Below are positions 35,131 to 45,600 of a stretch of 64,000 nt of DNA, one piece after another. The position numbers were made by a program, and so were the translations under genes. The stretch spans positions 1 through 64,000 of the forward strand of contig MU385799.1 in assembly GCA_022497155.1 (NCBI GenBank), in the 5' to 3' direction. The first letter of the stretch is position 1; each line of letters starts with the position of its first letter. Source of the stretch: Whalleya microplaca. Taxonomy: Eukaryota > Ascomycota > Sordariomycetes > Xylariales > Xylariaceae. Under the pieces are notes generated by a model, which was given only the letters and a program-made list of their open reading frames with translations, did not search any database and was not told where the DNA came from.

Positions 35131-36713
35131 CTTGGGTTAAGGGAGAGCGAACGCGTTTTGAATGTGCCGACAAATTATAAAAGTTGCGAGTTTTTATTCG
35201 ATTATATGTCACGTCATGGCATCGGTGTCATAACTGATTACCTTGGAGATATCTATTTCAGAGATATCGTCAGACAGAACCAGACTGTCTTTGTTTCTTC
35301 AGCCGGTTTGACGAGCTAGTCGAGATAAACGAGGCTGTCTTATTGTGAGCGGCTACGGCATATCTTATAAAAGCAATACATGGTCGAGCTGTCTGTCAGT
35401 ATATAAGAAGAGGCAGATAGGCAGCCACGAACATGGGGATGTATATATATATATTTAATGGGTCGGAGTAATGTAAGAACGTAATGCGGATGGATACCTC
35501 TATGTTATCTCACATAGAGGTTGGACAGGAAGAAATAAAGAAACGAAAAGGAGAAATGAGAGGAAAGGAAAGGAGAGGGGAAGGAGAGAAGAGAAACACG
35601 CGTCGATGTATGGATGGATGTATATAATCTGGTACCAGCTACTCCTTTTGGATAAGGGTAGAGCGAGGAAGGCGGAGGAGGCTGTTTGATATTCATAAAG
35701 ATGGCGGAAGCCCCGGCTTGGAAAGCGCTATACGTATATAGGTATATACCCCCGTTTGTTTGATAATTGGAATTTTTTCAGAGGCTTTGATATTAAGTGT
35801 TTGTCTTCCATGCTAGAGTGATAGCCTATCTCGATTGTGCATTTTGGGACTTGGCTCGAATAGGACGGGTGAAGTTGCCTGTTTCAGTAACGCGCTGCTT
35901 CATTCTGTCTTTACTCTACCTTACCCTTGAGCTTTTCCTGGCTTTCCGTGAAGGAGTGGTTATGGTGGAGTATGATTATATAGCCATTTAGCAACGACAA
36001 CGATATGTACAGCGCAGTATGTTCAAAATGATAAGGGATACCTCGGATACTTCGATAGTATATGATGACCATACAAATGAGGGTAAACCCGAATACAGCA
36101 TACAGTTGATAAGACCCCCGAGTTTCATTTGCCAATGCCAGTAAATATATAAATTCAGCTAAGCCGTGATCCCAGAAGGGAGCTATGAAAGCACGTAGCA
36201 AAGTATCATATCTTGTAAGGGCCCCGAGATCGGCGTTCGAGCACTGGAGAAATGGTCTAATTAATAGAGTGGATATTTAGATGTCTGGTCTTCATGTTGA
36301 TTTGCAACCTGACGTGATTATGATTCCGTGTGAGTGTTTCCTGGTATCATGGCACTACCTTGCCATTTTCTCATCGTTCCTATGAACCTTATTAGACCTT
36401 CACGTAGATTTAGCACATATTGTAAGACTGACTGGAGGAAAATCTCGCGGAGATGAATGCGATATCAAAAGCTCAAAGGTTAAAGCTTCACTCACTCATC
36501 GACTAGCTATCAAATTTCATGCCAGTTTAAATTTGATGTACTGTTTCTTTTGTGTGTGATACAGTGGAACATAAATGGACGGTATACCATTTGTTGGATA
36601 GTTAAGGGGTATATGGTAGGGTTTTAATCTTATAGGTGAAAAGGTTCAGACTCATCTTCATGATTCAAGAGTGATTATTCTATAACTTGAGTACTATTAT
36701 CAACAAAGTATAT
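35131..36713. other. Gene-free spacer of 1.6 kb left of the solo LTR
   Basis: No credible gene. There is a purine-rich GGAAAGGAAAGGAGAGG-type tract (about 35540-35600), a short AT run near 35440 and otherwise AT-leaning sequence. Confidence 0.45.
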
Positions 36714-36718
36714 CAAAC

Positions 36719-37019
36719 TGTAACGAAGCCGTTACCACAGGTCAATGTAACGAAGCCGTTACCACAGGTCTTGATTTGAAATAACAAAAGGCGTGAAAGG
36801 TAGAATACTTAGATTGATCGCTGGCTAGCAGAGAGAGACTATCTAAGGGACGGCGAAATACAGTCCTTTTATATCTGAATAGCTTCTTAGTAAAATGGGA
36901 CTTGATTGCCAAGCCATTATCTCTTGGCAACCAGTTGGTTGCCAAGCCATTATCTCTTGGCAACCATAAATCACGTGGTAGCTGGTTGCGGGGATATTCA
37001 GGAATGGGTGGTTGTAACA
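36719..37019 (-). mobile_element. Solo LTR of an LTR retrotransposon (301 bp)
   Basis: Read on the minus strand, the element starts TGTTACAACC and ends CGTTACA, so it has TG..CA ends. It is flanked by a perfect 5-bp direct repeat CAAAC at 36714-36718 and 37020-37024, the expected target-site duplication. A TATA-like ATATAAAAGG (minus strand, about 36868-36877) sits in the middle, as in an LTR promoter. No internal retroelement sequence is next to it, so it is a solo LTR left by LTR-LTR recombination. A ~300-bp LTR fits Ty1/copia, though superfamily cannot be fixed without the internal region. Two internal duplications are present: a 25-bp unit at 36719-36743 and 36746-36770, and a 28-bp unit at 36906-36933 and 36939-36966. 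Confidence 0.85.
36906..36966. repeat. Duplicated 28-bp inverted-repeat unit within the solo LTR
   Basis: Two copies of a 28-bp unit are separated by 5 bp. Each unit is itself an imperfect palindrome, TTGCCAAG....CTTGGCAA, so the block can form hairpins or bind a dimeric protein. On the minus strand it lies upstream of the TATA-like sequence, the position of an LTR enhancer. Confidence 0.75.
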
Positions 37020-37437
37020 CAAACTTCATCACCGTTCAATATACCTTGGATTACATTTAAGAAAATCTTAGATGAGTGTAAGAGACTGTATAGATATTGA
37101 GTTACCTTAAAACTTGAGGCCTACTTAAGGACTTTATGTTTCGATCTGATTAAGCATAAGTGTGCTGATCACTCATGAGTGAGTGGAAAGTAATACATAT
37201 CTCACTTCCATCTGAATGGGGTGGGTGTAGAACAAGCTTTCACAATTATTTACAAAACCTTGCTGCTAGTATCAGGTTCGCCTTCGGGCATATACTGACT
37301 GAATGGTCAACCGAATGAAGTGCCTCTACTTTCAGACTCACATTACGTTCATTGTCATGCAGAATGACAGGTATACAAGGCCATCTCTTCAAATTTTGAT
37401 GCCTGCCATCGATTGCCACACACAACTATCGATTCAT

Positions 37438-37828
37438 ATGTCGAGTCACAAACAACCACTTTCAATTCCTACTGACGACTACAGGAACATGGCACACTCC
37501 ACGCACATAAACAAAGGAACGAGCCAAGCTCCAAAGAGCCCACAGGTCAGTACCTAATATTATATGGGAGTAACACATAGACATCTAACTTGTCCAGACA
37601 ATAGATATCACAAATACACAGACCATACATACGTAGACGACACATCCAAGTACGAATCTCGACCCAGCCGAGAAAGACATACTGGCCCCTGAAGAAATGG
37701 AGGGGGAGACTGCTTTTGGGCTGCTGATTGCAGCACTTGTGGTCATTTTCTTTGGAGGCACCATGTTTGCGATGGAAATATATCGCTACGACTGGAAAAT
37801 GCTTTATTTCGAATTCCACAGGTATTGA
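37438..37828 (+). CDS. Candidate small single-pass membrane protein (99 residues)
   Basis: Two short exons (37438-37545, 37637-37828) joined over a 91-nt intron (GTCAGT donor, CTAAC branch near 37585, TAG acceptor) give 99 residues in one frame. The first ~60 residues are hydrophilic and Pro/Glu-rich (SPQ joined to TTHPSTNLDPAEKD). A hydrophobic helix follows, GLLIAALVVIFFGGTMF, and then a basic/aromatic tail, EIYRYDWKMLYFEFHRY. No family is recognised. The tail-anchored-like layout resembles small mitochondrial or ER membrane proteins, but this is inference. It lies 0.3 kb upstream of jac1 on the same strand. Splice signals and an uninterrupted protein-like frame support it; expression is unproven. 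Confidence 0.5.
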
Positions 37829-38147
37829 GGGTCTACTACCTCTAGGGAGGCAGTTGGAGGATAATGGAAGGAGGGAGGTAGAGGATATCCAGATGTTACC
37901 GCGTGTAACAAAGGACAAGGATTAGAAGATTCGGCTGTGACCTAGTAATCCAGATAGGCGATCGGCCCCGAGATCTTGGTATCACCGAGGCATGGCAACG
38001 TCATTGAATTTCTACCAACATCCATCTCTTCAAAAACTCACACTTGTAATCTACATATCTGCATGTTGTCTTGAATTGCGAAACTTCCTTCCACACACCT
38101 TATTTCTCTCATTGGAGTTTCTCAGTACTCAGTCATTAAGTGAAGCC

Positions 38148-38978
38148 ATGCGATCATCACTTTTGCCCAGAATACAATTAAATCGCGTCTGCGATGCCTG
38201 CAAGCAGCAGCGCGATTATGCCACCGCGAGCTCTAGCTATGTCGCCGCCACCAGCCGAACTGCTTCTTGTCGCACACCTGCGCGTCCAAGCCTAGCCGCG
38301 CACAGAACCCAGAGAGGCGCAGAAACGCAATCACGGCAGCTATCCCACAGCGTGCGCGTCCAGCAGCCTAACAACGCATCCACGGCGACCGCAGACTCCC
38401 AGCCCTCGCCATCCTCCTCCTCACCCTCGGCCCCGGCGCGGCAGCGCACGCACTACGACTTCTTCCCGCGGACGCTGCCCTCGGGCCCGCCGCCGGCCGG
38501 GCGCTTCGTGATCGACGTGCGGGCGCTGCGGCGCGAGTTCCTGGCGCTGCAGGGGTCGGCGCACCCGGACCTGCACCCGGCGCACCTGAAGGCGCGGGCG
38601 CAGGCCGCCTCGGCGCGCATCAACGAGGCCTTCCGCACGCTGGAGAGTCCGCTGCTGCGCGCCCAGTACATCCTGCACCTGCGCGGGCAGGACGTCGCCA
38701 ACGACGAGACTGCCAAGGTCGAGGACCCGGAGCTGCTCATGCTCGTGCTCGAGACGCGCGAGGCCATCGAGGAGGCCGATGAGGAGGGCGATCTCGAGGA
38801 CTTAAAGGCTGAGAATGAAGAGAGGATTGCGCGGAGCGTCGAGGAGCTGGAGTGCGAGTTTGCGGAGGATAGGCTTGAGGAGGCTAGGAGGGAGACAGTG
38901 AGGTTAAGGTATTGGGTTAATATTCGGGAGAGTATTAATAATTGGGAGAAGGGGAAGCCGATCGTGTTGGAACACTAG
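38148..38978 (+). CDS. jac1: Mitochondrial J-type co-chaperone Jac1/HscB
   Basis: Intronless, 276 residues from ATG 38148. That start gives a basic, Arg/Ser/Ala-rich mitochondrial presequence; the frame is open further upstream to 37992 but that stretch is not presequence-like. The J domain begins at THYDFFPR and holds the HPD signature (HPDLHPAHLK) followed by ARINEAFRTLESPLLRAQYIL. The C-terminal HscB oligomerisation domain has ELLMLVLETREAIEEAD and a final helix bundle. Jac1 stimulates the Hsp70 Ssq1/Ssc1 and delivers the scaffold Isu1 for transfer of Fe-S clusters in the matrix. A GC-rich block spans 38410-38770. It is the last housekeeping gene before the polyketide cluster. Confidence 0.92.
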   Translation: MRSSLLPRIQLNRVCDACKQQRDYATASSSYVAATSRTASCRTPARPSLAAHRTQRGAETQSRQLSHSVRVQQPNNASTATADSQPSPSSSSPSAPARQRTHYDFFPRTLPSGPPPAGRFVIDVRALRREFLALQGSAHPDLHPAHLKARAQAASARINEAFRTLESPLLRAQYILHLRGQDVANDETAKVEDPELLMLVLETREAIEEADEEGDLEDLKAENEERIARSVEELECEFAEDRLEEARRETVRLRYWVNIRESINNWEKGKPIVLEH

Positions 38979-39643
38979 AGGGTAGCATGCGCTGTGTCAC
39001 CGCGTGCTGCTATTACAAGATTTGACGCATATTCTCAAGCCAGGGATATGTGTCGGCTGAAGGAATTGCGTGAGGGTTGAAGAGCATGCGAGTATTCCCA
39101 GCTTGATAGACTTCCGACTAGCCGTCTATTCAACATAGTTTTAAAGAGAGGCGTTACGTATGGCTAGATGTTAAGACGTCTCATCGCTCTCTTGGTATGC
39201 TGGATTATGCCTTCATCTTCGCACTCAGCCTGTCTAAGCAATGGAAATATTTTTGTTTATATTGATGGATATTGATCCTCACATCACCCGGATGGAATAC
39301 TCATCGTGAGATAGCACGATGGATATCTATTCAGCTATGTATCATCCGTCTTACAGCACATTCTATCGAGGTCAGTGTAACGAACAGGGGGGATATGTAG
39401 AAGTAAAGAGTGTATATTAAACTGAGTCTGGCTATCTGAGTATGTAATAGAATGAGTGGTCTGGAACCATCAATGAAAGAGAAGTCGTAACTCGTCGTGG
39501 ATTTATAATTGCTTGTAAATCTTGTTTGATGTTCCACATCTTACCAGACATGAAGCTATTCATACTCCTGATATGAACGAATAGACCTTGCATCTATTAT
39601 TAACGCCTGTGCCACTTAGGTTAGCTAGTAGTATTACCTTGAC
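38979..39643. other. Spacer at the left border of the polyketide cluster
   Basis: The convergent 3' ends of jac1 (+) and the PKS gene (-) face each other across 0.66 kb. No gene is visible; sequence is AT-leaning. Confidence 0.45.
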
Positions 39644-42600
39644 TTATGAAGAGCTGCCCCCCTTCAAAATCTTAGGGTACTGCTCTGCACTTTCATCCAT
39701 ACTGTCAATGAGTGCTGCAACACCAGGGTGCAGCCCTGCTGATATTGCTGTGGTCATCCACTCCTCCCACGGGAGGACGGTGTAGGGTTCACCTTGTTCC
39801 TGCAACCCAAGATCCTGCAGCTTGTCCAGCGGAACCACCTTATCACCCACCTCATGTATATACGTGACACCCTCTTCGTTGTTATTGCTCCCGTTGCTGT
39901 TGAACGCCCGCCCGATGATTCCCTCACAAACACTCCGCACAGACACCAAATCTAAAGCCCCTAGGTTCCCTTTTGCCTTGGGTGCAGCCTTCGACTTCTT
40001 CACATACGTCATTAAAGCATTGACCCAGTCCCTCTCTGCTTCAAGACCTACGGCATCGTCCCCCTCGCGCACGATGGTGGAGGGCCTATGGATGAAAACC
40101 CGCATTCTGTGCTTCTCACTCATCTGCTCCAAGAACATCTCGCACGTCAACTTACTGCACGCATACCCGAACGAACCATCCGGTGTTTTTCCGTGAGCGA
40201 GGTTTATAGGCCCGGCGGGGAAGCCTTCCGTTCTGCAGTTCTCGTGGAAGATGCCCAAGCCGGCGGAAGAGACGTAATGCAGGGGGATGTGCCGCCGGAG
40301 ACAGAGCCGAGCCAACGCAATTGTTGAGCCCACATTTGCGGCGCGCAGATCGATGTAGTGCTTAAGGTGCGATGTGTCTGCGCCGTTGTGGATCACTACA
40401 TCCGCGTCGGCGAAGGTGGATTCAGCTTCGTCCTCGGATAGTCCGAGAAGCGGCTGCGCAAGGTCTCCCTCATGGTAAACGATGCGGTGATCTTCTGGTA
40501 GTCTGCCTTGCTGCAACCGGGACGCCAGAGAACGGACTGCTAGACAAATGATCTTCTCCACGGTCGGCTGAGAGAGAATATGGGACAGCAGATGGTGGCC
40601 GAGAAGACCAGTGCTCCCCGTAAGAACTATGACTCTAGGAGGAAAGTGTACTTGGTTGAGACTAGGATCGGGAATCACCTCGGCCATGTCAGCCGGCGGA
40701 CGAGACTCGGATCTCCAATCGATCAGACTGTCAGCAGGGCCTGATGTCCCAAGTGGGGTTGCTAGCATAGAAGAAATGTCCTTAGATGGTGAAAGTTCAC
40801 CGGGAGGCTTCTCACTGCTGCTGTCAATGATGCTTTGGTCCTCCAACCCCCCAGATGCTTCATTATTGTTCTGAATTATAGGTGCCAGCTCCGATGGTAA
40901 GCCCTCAACCGCCAATTGGACCAGGGATGCCATGGTATTGTTTCCCATGATCCTCAGCACTGGAATATTAACCTGTAGATACTTGAGGAACCATGACCGA
41001 ATATCCACTGCTACAAGGGAGTCCAAGCCTATCTCGTTGCTCCGCGAAGACATCAAATCATGATCGGCAGTAGATACCTGCAACACAACACGTAACTGTG
41101 TGGCCAATGCACCTTAATTTAGTCAGTATCTACCTAGGCAAGTTAAATCTTTCAGGGGGTTGAGGCTGTCAGACTTACTCTCAACAACCCGGTAGACCTC
41201 CTCTTCCGATTGGCATTGGCGTAGTTGTTCGCTCGTCGTTATATTAGCCTTTGCATCTTCCTTGTCTACAGTGGCCGCACGGGCAATGATCAAGGGCGAG
41301 AATTTGGGATCGGAACACCAATTAGGCGCATTGGGGGCCTTTGCGATATCAAGAGCAACGTCCGACAGACTTGTGGTCAGCTCGGGCCCATGCGGTGACT
41401 CCAGCCTACAAGCATCGATGGCCTCGCAGATGGACTGGCACCAGTCCTCTTCTGACAACCGCAACATGTGATACCGCTCCACGATGCTGTCCAGCTCCTT
41501 GCGCGACTCGCGCACCATGTACCCTGCTCCGATAATAGCGCCGCCGTTGACGGCTGCCGCGCGTAGCCCTCGCTTTCGACGTTGAGCTGCTAGACCACAC
41601 ATGAAGGTATTTGCGGCTGCGTAGTTGGCTTGGCCCATGTTGCCGATGACGCAGTTGATAGACGATACCAGCACAAAAAAATCGAGATCTGTGTCGTGGA
41701 AAATTCGATCTAGGTGGACACTCCCGTCCACTTTTGGCCCAACGACCTTTCTGAGCTGCTCATATGACATGTTGCGAAGCAGAGTATCGTGTAGTACCAT
41801 GGCGCCCTGGACGACGCCTACGATGCGAGGAAGAGTGGCACAGATGTGGCGGTGGACATCTTGAAGTCTACTCTCGTCGGTAATGTCGCTAAAATGGTGA
41901 AGTCCTATTGTTAGTCTTTGGCATTCAGTTAGGTTGAATTTCTATCTTACCATGGTAGTACGCAAACATTCGCCCCCTTCCGCTTATGAGCTGCAATCCA
42001 CTCTGGATCAATCTCTGGCTCTCTACTGGTGATGACGAGGTGTGTCACGCCATTGCTAATGAACCAGTCTGCCAAAGAAATGCCCAATGCCCGAGAAATG
42101 CCAACAATCCAATATGTGCTACCATTGCCCTTGAACATAGGTTTGCTATCGAGCCTGGAGACATTCACGGGCAGGAGTCCAGTGTTAGTCCAATCAACAA
42201 CCGCGAGCGGATCTTCAGGCTGAACACCACCGACTAGGGAGTTAAGACGGATTGATTGAGGAAATACACCATGGCGTTCCTGCTCTGAACTTATTGCCTG
42301 CTGGACGAACTCAAGGGCGTGACTCATGACATCTCCCAACATGGTGGTGGGGATAGTCCCAGGGTCAGAGCCCGTCAAGGAGTAAAGCATTTTGGCGGAC
42401 GTGAAACTTTGACATCGCCCCTTCAGGCACTCCATCAGAGTCGCCTCGTTATCAGATGACTGAGTACCATCGCGCGAGAATCCGATGAAGGATGACAACT
42501 TGGCGGGTAGAAGAGTTTCCTCAACGTCGGACTGGGTCATATATTGGGGTAGCCGAATCCACGAATCCGGTGTATTCCCCTTAAAGTCGGTAGTGAAAAC

Positions 42601-45600
42601 AACATTTACGCTTTTTTGTGCAGCCTGAAAGCCAAGTGCCTGAGCGACAATGTCCGGTGCGTTATGGGCCACGATAGTCTGCCCCCTGAGCGGAAGATTG
42701 AGAACTTCTATGGCCACCAAATGGGCACACACAATTGAGAGAATTTGATCGTCCGAGAGGTTTGTGAGAGTAGGGCGGGGAACAACGAATCCCTGCGGCA
42801 CCTTAAAGCTACTCAAGACCGATGTAGAAACGAGTGTTATGTACTCTGATCCAGTATCTGGGTGCGTGGCTAGCACTACGAATCTGTGTCCAATTGAAGT
42901 CTTGACGGCAGAAAGTGTCGAACTCTTTGTGCGCAGTTCGATCAATGTTCCAGTACTGTCAGTTTCGGAAGTTAACAAATTATGACACGACAGATCCCGA
43001 ACAACGAAAGAACCGGATTCAGGTTGTAGGACGACTAAGGTAGGTGATGTGTTCAGATCCACCTCGCGAACAATAGGTCGATTGCACGAGTTGTAGCGAT
43101 CGTTCAGCTCTGGTACATGTTCGAGGCGAGAGAGCAGCTCGTAGCCATGGCTATCAATAATTATCTCTGGCTCCACGGTCCAGAGAACTTTGTCGTTATT
43201 CCCAGCGGTGGCATGAAAGCGCAGAAGAATTTCAGCTATAGTCTCCGCTCTAATACTCGCGGGATTGGCAATGTCGAGCTGCTGGAGTCGTAAGTCCGGT
43301 GTTTCATTAGCTGCCACGCGCCCAAATCCTATTGTCATATTAGAAAAAGGTTCGTTTTCCAACCGGCCGCTGGTAATCCAAAGCAAAGTCTTTCCGGTCT
43401 CAAACATCCTCTTCAGTGCAGTGAAGCCGTCTGGTGTGATGCCTTTGAAAGTAGGGTAGTCAAGTTCTGTGAGACTAATAACTGTCGAGTTGACGTCTAC
43501 TATTTGGTAATTGATATCTGAGAGAGTTGGAAAGAAATGACAATCTGTTGCATAATTTCGAGTGACAAGGATATCCCGAAGACCAGTGACAATGCGTGAA
43601 GTGCGAGATGTTAGACCACCAACGATGACCAACTTCTTAATCGGGGGTAATGGCCATGTATGGACAGTAAGGGGCTCGCGCAAGAACTGAACGTAATTAT
43701 CAACCGCTTGAGAGACAAAATGGTACACACTATATGACTCTTGAAACTCCTTTGGGGGGCTGGTGTCCACTCCAGAGAAACCTGTCGTCTGAAGGAGTCT
43801 GTTCCAATCTCGGGGTGGAATATAGGGCGACAGTATTCTTCCAGCGTCTCGACCAACCCACCAGCCTGGCAAGGTTCCAAAAATGAATCCCATAGTGGCC
43901 ATACCGTCCCATGCGTCCTGGCCTTCGCCAACAACCAAGAAGCCACCGGGCTTCAGGAGCTTGCGTATGTTGCGAAGGCAATGGCTGACATCACCGGTGG
44001 CATGCAGGACGAAAAAGCATATGATCAGATCATAGGCACCTTCGATATAACCTTGCTCTATTGGATCCTTTTCCACATCCAACGTCTTGAATATTATACG
44101 GTCCTTATGACGCAAGAATGTCGAAGAAGCGTTCTCAAAGAAGGCGGCAGAAACATCTGTATACGTGTAGGATAGAAAGCTCTGATCTATTTCTTTTAAA
44201 ACCGCCTTAGTCGCTCCACCAGTACCGGCTCCTTAAGATAAATATCAGTACAGATGATAGAGCGCGGACCACAATGTAGGCAAACGTACCTATCTCTAGG
44301 ATATTCATGTGGCGATGACGATCCACAACCTGCTTCACAGACCTACTAACCCAGTGAGCTGATTCTTTCAGGCCCAATGCACCAGCATAGTACCGGTCCA
44401 GAATGTCATTATCATTTGCTCGAAAATACTCCAACATTGTGCCTTCGCCATTAAAGACACGGGGCATTTGTGCCCCTACGAGATGCATTATTTGTACATC
44501 CGGGCAGTGAGAAAAGGGTTTGCTCACTTCGACAATATTTTCGAGGGTGTCCTGAAGCCAGCTCTTTTGAGCCCACTTGTGCTTCCCAGAATCAACAATA
44601 GTTGCGACATGCCGTGCAAAATTTAGATAATTGCTCGTTGGAGACTGTGACCTCATTGTGTGGTCTACGGCCACCTCTCGGTCAAACATTTTCAGGTAAA
44701 ATACTGCTATCCTCTCGAGCAAGTCTACCGTGACACCATGATCCTGTGCCAAGGCGATATCGTGCACTGCTACAGACCCGTCAGGTCGGCTGAGGATCCA
44801 ATTTACCTTGGAAAAGACTTTCCTGTCTTTTGCCATCGCTGCACCTCCGAGGGGCATGAAACTTGCGCCTTGAACCTGTATGACGGCATGTCGGGAGGAG
44901 CCCCTATAAATATTGGCATGACCAGTGATACCTCGCCATTCCTCTTTCCTTAGCGCCACAGCCGCATCAATGGAAACCGAAGCATCCTGCACTCTAGTCA
45001 TTGGGATGCATGCCTCAGGGTTTATCATGATCTGCCGAATTGTTGTTGGTAAGTGAATAGTGCGTAAATGCTCATCGTATGGATAACTATGCGCGAGCAT
45101 GATAGATTGCAGAGATGCATCTAGCTCCGTGGGATGTATTAGTAAGGTTTTGTACTCTTCTTCAAGCGGACCAGTAGTGGCTAGACAACTCGACCGGCAG
45201 TGCTTCCGACGCAGGGTGGATAAGGAACGGAACGAGCCGACAAAATCATAGCCAAGGTCACTGAGGGCGGCGTAGAAACGTTCAGGCTCAACATCTATCA
45301 TGTGCGGCAGGCTGGCTTTGCGTATGGAGAGCAAAGACGCGTCAGCTTCCCCGAGTGTTATCTCGATTTGGCAACTCGCGACGAGAGCAAGGCTGTCGGC
45401 TTCCTGTGATGAGATAGCAGCAGAGTATGTGAAGTGAGCTTTCACTCGGTCTAGACGTTGCCTTGAAATGTCAGCCATGGATATGAATATTTCGATACCC
45501 CTATCGCTTTGCTCAAAAGCAATTGCTTGATGTATCACGAAATCGCGAAGCTTGATAAGCTGAACCCCCTGACTTGGAGATGTAGCCTCTGCTGTAAAAC

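Noticed and set aside
36742..37032. 96-codon minus-strand frame between the F-box gene and jac1
   Set aside because: It lies within the solo LTR and its internal protein repeat simply mirrors the duplicated 28-bp DNA unit.
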